Origin: Mesorhizobium sp. B2-3-4
GTDB lineage: Bacteria > Pseudomonadota > Alphaproteobacteria > Rhizobiales > Rhizobiaceae
Direction: 5' to 3'
Length of the DNA: 64,000 nucleotides
NCBI RefSeq assembly: GCF_006442315.1
Contig: NZ_VFVY01000018.1
Coordinates: 103,999 to 167,998 of the forward strand
Part shown: positions 60,871-64,000 of the stretch, piece after piece
How the letters are laid out: each line of letters opens with the position of its first letter
How positions within the stretch are numbered: the first letter of the stretch is position 1
Notes under the pieces: model-generated
Told to the model about the DNA's origin: nothing
Databases searched by the model: none
Seen by the model: only the letters and a program-made list of their open reading frames with translations
Program-made: the position numbers and the translations under genes

Positions 60871-61347
60871 CTATGCCTGCCCGACAGGCGCGGGTTCCGG
60901 CAGCTTCAGGGTCTTCACCAGCGTCGAGAGGTCGGGCTCGTCGATGAGCATCGCGGCATCGGCCGGCGCCAGCCATGCCCGCTGCCGCCGCTTGGCTTCC
61001 TGCCAGTCGGCAAGCTCCTGCGTCACTTCGAGCAGATAAACGACGACGTCGACGCGGACAAAGCGGCTGGCCAGCCGTTTCCAATAGGAATAGTTGCCTG
61101 CCGGCTGTTTGAGCGTCTTGCCGAGCACGCCAGCTTCCTCCTGCGCCTCGATGGTCGCGGCCTTGCGTCCGCTCTTGCCCTTCATCGGCCAGCCCTTGGG
61201 TACGATGAAACGCCTCGTCGTCCTCGACGTGACCAGCATCACCTCGATATCGCCGCGCGGGTCCAGCCGAAAGGGAATAGCCGCCACCTGGCGGATTCTT
61301 TCGCCTTTCATGGCCTTGCGCACGGCCTTTTTCTTGGTTGCGGTCAT
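60871..61347 (-). CDS. Nudix hydrolase, DIPP-like
   Basis: A 158-residue Nudix hydrolase domain protein. The Nudix box is altered: GWPMKGK and IEAQEEAGV replace G-x5-E-x7-REUxEExGU, so the first Glu is Lys and the Arg is Ile, while the EE pair is kept. This VPKGWPMKGKS form is common in alphaproteobacteria and resembles diphosphoinositol polyphosphate hydrolases. The start at 61347 is used; the longer frame to 61428 is unlikely. It is convergent with the lyase gene, three bases apart. Confidence 0.82.
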   Translation of the reverse strand: MTATKKKAVRKAMKGERIRQVAAIPFRLDPRGDIEVMLVTSRTTRRFIVPKGWPMKGKSGRKAATIEAQEEAGVLGKTLKQPAGNYSYWKRLASRFVRVDVVVYLLEVTQELADWQEAKRRQRAWLAPADAAMLIDEPDLSTLVKTLKLPEPAPVGQA

Positions 61348-61475
61348 TGGCGAAAATCCAGTCGGTGCAATGCCCCTTAGCGTGATGCGGCGCCTTTGCA
61401 AAACGCAAACTGCCGCAGGGATACCCAAAGGCCCCTATCATGTAAGTCGGCTAAATAAAAGCGGAACTGCGCCGG

Positions 61476-61784
61476 TCAGCGGCAGGTGCTTACGGCAGTG
61501 CTTCCGATTATCTGAGTCTGGCAGCTCGGCCTGACCTGCGGAACGACAGGCGGCGGCTGTTGGACGATGACGCGATCCTGCGCCCGGTACTGCTGTTGCT
61601 GCTGTTGAAATTGCTGGCGTTGAACCCGGTTCTGCAAGGCCTGCAGATCGTTCTGCTGCACGAATGCGTTGTTTCGGGTAGTCGGAATGAGCACCTGTGC
61701 GGCAACCGGCGATGCGAGGTCGACCGAAGCCGCCCCGGCCAGCACAGCCAACACCAGAATCATCGATGAACGAGGCCCGTACAT
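61476..61784 (-). CDS. Small secreted Gln-rich protein
   Basis: A 102-residue protein with a signal peptide (SSMILVLAVLAGAASVDLASPVAAQ), then a Gln-rich middle (QNRVQRQQFQQQQQQYRAQ) and an end with two Cys (SCQTQIIGSTAVSTCR) that may form a disulfide. Start at 61784 follows AGGAATGGG; an in-frame ATG at 61763 is an alternative. The composition is like small rhizobial secreted proteins without known function. It is divergent from the autotransporter-like gene at 62173. Confidence 0.6.
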   Translation of the reverse strand: MYGPRSSMILVLAVLAGAASVDLASPVAAQVLIPTTRNNAFVQQNDLQALQNRVQRQQFQQQQQQYRAQDRVIVQQPPPVVPQVRPSCQTQIIGSTAVSTCR

Positions 61785-62172
61785 CAGCCCATTCCTGCAA
61801 AAAAGAACCCAATCACCTCCGCTATATAGGGCGTTTGTCCCGATATGCCATGGCAGGAACGTCGATCGCTCTACGTAACCGCGCCCGTGTACTGATGCAG
61901 TCACGCGGCCCGACCGCAGATTGCCGTCATATGACGACTATGAATAGCAAGCGGGTTTGGTCAGTGTCCCTTACGTAAGTTTTCGGTTCCTTCTGCTGTA
62001 AGTTAATGTATCCTAATTGAGTCAGCGCTCCATAAGTGGGACTGCGGGTTGCTGACCTCGATGCATTGAACCTTATTGCAGAATGCCAGCATTTTATTGC
62101 GTGGACTGACCACGGCGGGGGTGCCTGACTCGAGGAGGGATTGGGAGCGCCTGCCTAACGGGGGGTAAGTGC
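61785..62172. other. Intergenic region before the autotransporter-like gene
   Basis: 388 bp without a convincing gene. It contains two perfect palindromes, CGTCATATGACG (61925-61936) and CTTACGTAAG (61970-61979), either of which could be an operator. The rest is AT-richer than the flanks, as often seen before large surface-protein genes. Confidence 0.5.
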
Positions 62173-64000
62173 ATGGCTTTGTTTTCAAAGCGCTCTTTCG
62201 AGCGCGAGGATTTCGACGGCGAAGCGGCCGAGCGCCGCTCCGGGACGTCGATTTTGGTGGGAAGCCAACTCCCCCCGGCTGTCGAATCCTTCACGCCCGG
62301 AAACCCCCGTCTGGCGGTTATGGCAGCGCGGCTGACCTTGCTGCTGGGCGCCACCGCACTGAGCAGCCTTGTCCTTCTGCACACCAGTCCGGTCCACGCG
62401 CAGGTCGTCATCAACAATGATGGTGCACCTGGAGACAACGGCGCCAATGTCATCGGCGATGCCGATGCCGATGACGGCCATCCCCCGACCGGACCGGTCA
62501 ATCACACCAACAATGATCCGCAATCGAGCGTCGGCAGTGCTTTCGTCGGCAGCGCCGTTGGCGGCAAGGGCGGCGATGGCGGTTCTACCGTCGAGCCGAC
62601 CATTGTTCCGCCGTTTTTCGAGGTCGATGGCGGCGACGGCGGCAACGGCGCCAAGGGTGGCGTCGTCGACATCACGAATACGGCCCAGTTGCAGACCTCC
62701 GGCGGTTCCGCCAGCGGCATGGTTGCGAATGCAAGCGGCGGCAATGGCGGCAATGGCGGCTTCGCCTTCCACCTGCTTTTGATCGACGGCGGCACCGGTG
62801 GCAGGGGCGGAGACGGCGGGACCGCCACCGTCACGACGACATCGACCAGCAACATCACAACAACGGCAAACCTGGCGAATGGCATTACAGTCAATGCCAG
62901 TGGCGGCAATGGCGGCAATGGCGGCACCGCGGTCGGCGGCATCGGATCCGGTAATGGCGGTGACGGCGGGTCGGGCGGCAATGGCGGCACAGCGTCGGCT
63001 GACAATGCAGGCGACATCCATACGCAGGGTAGTTTCGCGAAAGGTATCCTGGTTCGCTCGGCTGGCGGTTCCGGCGGTGACGGAGCGCAGGGAACCGGAC
63101 TTATCAATGGTGGCGGCGGCAATGGCGGTGTCCCGACCGTCGGCGGCACAGCGGATGGCACGAATTCCGGCAACATCACCACGCTGGGCGACTTCGCCAG
63201 CGGCATGGTTGTCCAGTCGGTCGGCGGCGGTGGTGGCGACGGCGGCGGGGCTTTCGGCTTTTTCGGCGGCGGCGGTTCGGGCCAGGACGGCAACAATGGC
63301 AATACAGCCACCGGCACCAACACCGGTTCCATCACCACCAATGGTGTCGGCGCCATTGGCATGCTGGTCGAATCGGTTGGCGGCGGCGGCGGTGACGGCG
63401 GCGGCGCTATCGGATCGATCGCCCTTGGCGGCTCCGGCGGCGGTGGTGGCAAAGGCGGCAGTGTCTTCGGCAATCTCGGCGGCTCTATCAAGACCGGCGC
63501 CGACGGCAGCGGCGACGGCGCGATCGGCATCGTCATCCAGTCGATCGGCGGCGGCGGCGGCAATGGCGGTTTCGCCATCGCCGGCGGTCCAGTCGTCGCA
63601 GTCGGCGTCGGTGGTTCCGGCGGCGCGGCCAGCAATGGTGGCGATGTCAATGTCCAGCAAGCCGCCGGCGGTCCAACGGTCGAGACCAGTGGAACCTCGG
63701 CCATCGGCATACTGACGCAATCGGTGGGCGGCGGCGGCGGCAATGGCGGCGGCAGCTACACCGTCAGCGGCGCGGTTTCGGCCTCGATCGGCGGCAAGGG
63801 CGGCGCGGGCGGCGCCGGTGGCAACGTCATCTACAATGTCGGCACCTCGCATGTGACGACACATGGCACCGATTCGACCGGTATCCTGACCCAGTCGGTC
63901 GGCGGCGGCGGCGGCAATGGCGGCTTTGCACTGTCGAACACCGCGATTGATTCGGTCGCTGTCGGTGGCGAAGGCGGACCGGGCGGCAAGGGCGGCACGG
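62173..64000 (+). CDS. Large Gly-rich autotransporter-like protein (5' part)
   Basis: Open reading frame of 609 codons that runs off the right edge, so the protein is larger and its end is unseen. It starts with an extended N-terminus of about 77 residues: a charged stretch, then the hydrophobic MAARLTLLLGATALSSLVLL and cleavage near VHAQ. The passenger is Gly/Asn/Ser-rich with a repeated core of the type QSVGGGGGNGG (also ESVGGGGGDGG) at residues 348, 400, 456, 516 and 574. Such proteins are type V autotransporters with a C-terminal barrel; the barrel is expected beyond the window (inferred). A likely adhesin or surface protein. Confidence 0.8.
   Translation, partial: MALFSKRSFEREDFDGEAAERRSGTSILVGSQLPPAVESFTPGNPRLAVMAARLTLLLGATALSSLVLLHTSPVHAQVVINNDGAPGDNGANVIGDADADDGHPPTGPVNHTNNDPQSSVGSAFVGSAVGGKGGDGGSTVEPTIVPPFFEVDGGDGGNGAKGGVVDITNTAQLQTSGGSASGMVANASGGNGGNGGFAFHLLLIDGGTGGRGGDGGTATVTTTSTSNITTTANLANGITVNASGGNGGNGGTAVGGIGSGNGGDGGSGGNGGTASADNAGDIHTQGSFAKGILVRSAGGSGGDGAQGTGLINGGGGNGGVPTVGGTADGTNSGNITTLGDFASGMVVQSVGGGGGDGGGAFGFFGGGGSGQDGNNGNTATGTNTGSITTNGVGAIGMLVESVGGGGGDGGGAIGSIALGGSGGGGGKGGSVFGNLGGSIKTGADGSGDGAIGIVIQSIGGGGGNGGFAIAGGPVVAVGVGGSGGAASNGGDVNVQQAAGGPTVETSGTSAIGILTQSVGGGGGNGGGSYTVSGAVSASIGGKGGAGGAGGNVIYNVGTSHVTTHGTDSTGILTQSVGGGGGNGGFALSNTAIDSVAVGGEGGPGGKGGT
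63214..63924 (+). repeat. Tandem glycine-rich coding repeats
   Basis: Five in-frame copies of a core encoding (Q/E)S(V/I)GGGGG(N/D)GG begin at 63214, 63370, 63538, 63718 and 63892, spaced 156, 168, 180 and 174 bp. The core nucleotide sequence is near-identical (GGCGGCGGCGGC followed by AATGGCGG), while the intervening parts vary. Spacing in multiples of three keeps the frame. It is a protein repeat, not CRISPR. Confidence 0.85.

Noticed and set aside
62185..63864. 559-residue minus-strand open frame rich in Ala, Asp and Gly
   Set aside because: It is the antisense of the Gly-rich autotransporter-like gene; Gly codons in repeats give long open frames on both strands, and it has no domain or ribosome-binding site.
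63214..63924. Regular repeats that might suggest CRISPR
   Set aside because: Spacing is 156-180 bp in multiples of three and the repeats encode a Gly-rich core inside one frame; there are no cas genes.

Overview
The window is about 64 kb of GC-rich, densely coding chromosomal DNA from an alphaproteobacterium of the order Rhizobiales, most likely Mesorhizobium or a close relative. This is inferred from gene content: lptC-lptA-lptB-rpoN-hpf-ptsN in that order, an ornithine-lipid acyltransferase (olsB), an ihfB-lapA pair beside sppA, an Hsp20-DUF1150 pair behind a ROSE-type RNA thermometer, a cysG-DUF2849-cysI-cysH-DUF934 sulfur operon, and a very large glycine-rich autotransporter-like gene at the right edge. 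I saw no rRNA, tRNA, CRISPR array, integrase, transposase or phage gene. Most of the window looks like core chromosome.

Layout. 0-8 kb: M20 peptidase, RNase D, small stress/membrane proteins, pyrophosphatase, PBP1A, and an NTF2-like gene divergent from an SDR. 8-13.6 kb: MFS exporter and quinone-type oxidoreductase divergent from an AraC regulator, a CPA2/YbaL antiporter and a host-attachment protein. 13.9-18.8 kb: assimilatory sulfate reduction operon behind a perfect 20-bp palindrome. 19-23.9 kb: DJ-1/PfpI protein, fatty acid desaturase, grpE, TRIC-type channel, MmcQ/YjbR protein, olsB. 24-30 kb: hybrid histidine kinase, acuI, lspA and two RNA methyltransferase-like genes. 30-34.5 kb: WYL regulator, VOC and EVE proteins, ornithine cyclodeaminase, lapA, ihfB, sppA. 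34.8-40.1 kb: LPS transport genes, sigma-54, hibernation factor and PTS-Ntr EIIA. 40-45.3 kb: Hsp20 heat-shock unit, nucleoside hydrolase, LysE exporter, amidase, ribokinase. 45.4-47.3 kb: a four-gene secreted-protein operon resembling a chaperone-subunit system but with no usher. 47.5-54.4 kb: Ada/OGT, methyltransferase, DUF2244, nth, DUF2214, GNAT, GGDEF-EAL protein. 54.7-60.9 kb: an IclR-controlled locus with a tripartite tricarboxylate transporter, a CoA transferase and a citryl-CoA lyase-like enzyme. 60.9-64 kb: Nudix hydrolase, small Gln-rich secreted protein, and the 5' part of the autotransporter-like gene.

How the genes work together. The cys operon encodes siroheme synthesis, sulfite reductase and an APS-type reductase, enough for APS to sulfide. 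The lpt genes build the LPS export machine beside sigma-54 and PTS-Ntr. The Tct locus can be read as import of a tricarboxylate, CoA activation and cleavage to acetyl-CoA plus an oxo-acid. Heat-shock control appears twice: CTTGA(A/T)-N17-(CC/CG)ATAT promoters precede hsp20 and grpE, and hsp20 also has a leader hairpin that pairs its Shine-Dalgarno. The least explained locus is the usherless chaperone-subunit operon at 45.4-47.3 kb. The citryl-CoA lyase locus is the best candidate for an uncharacterised metabolic pathway.
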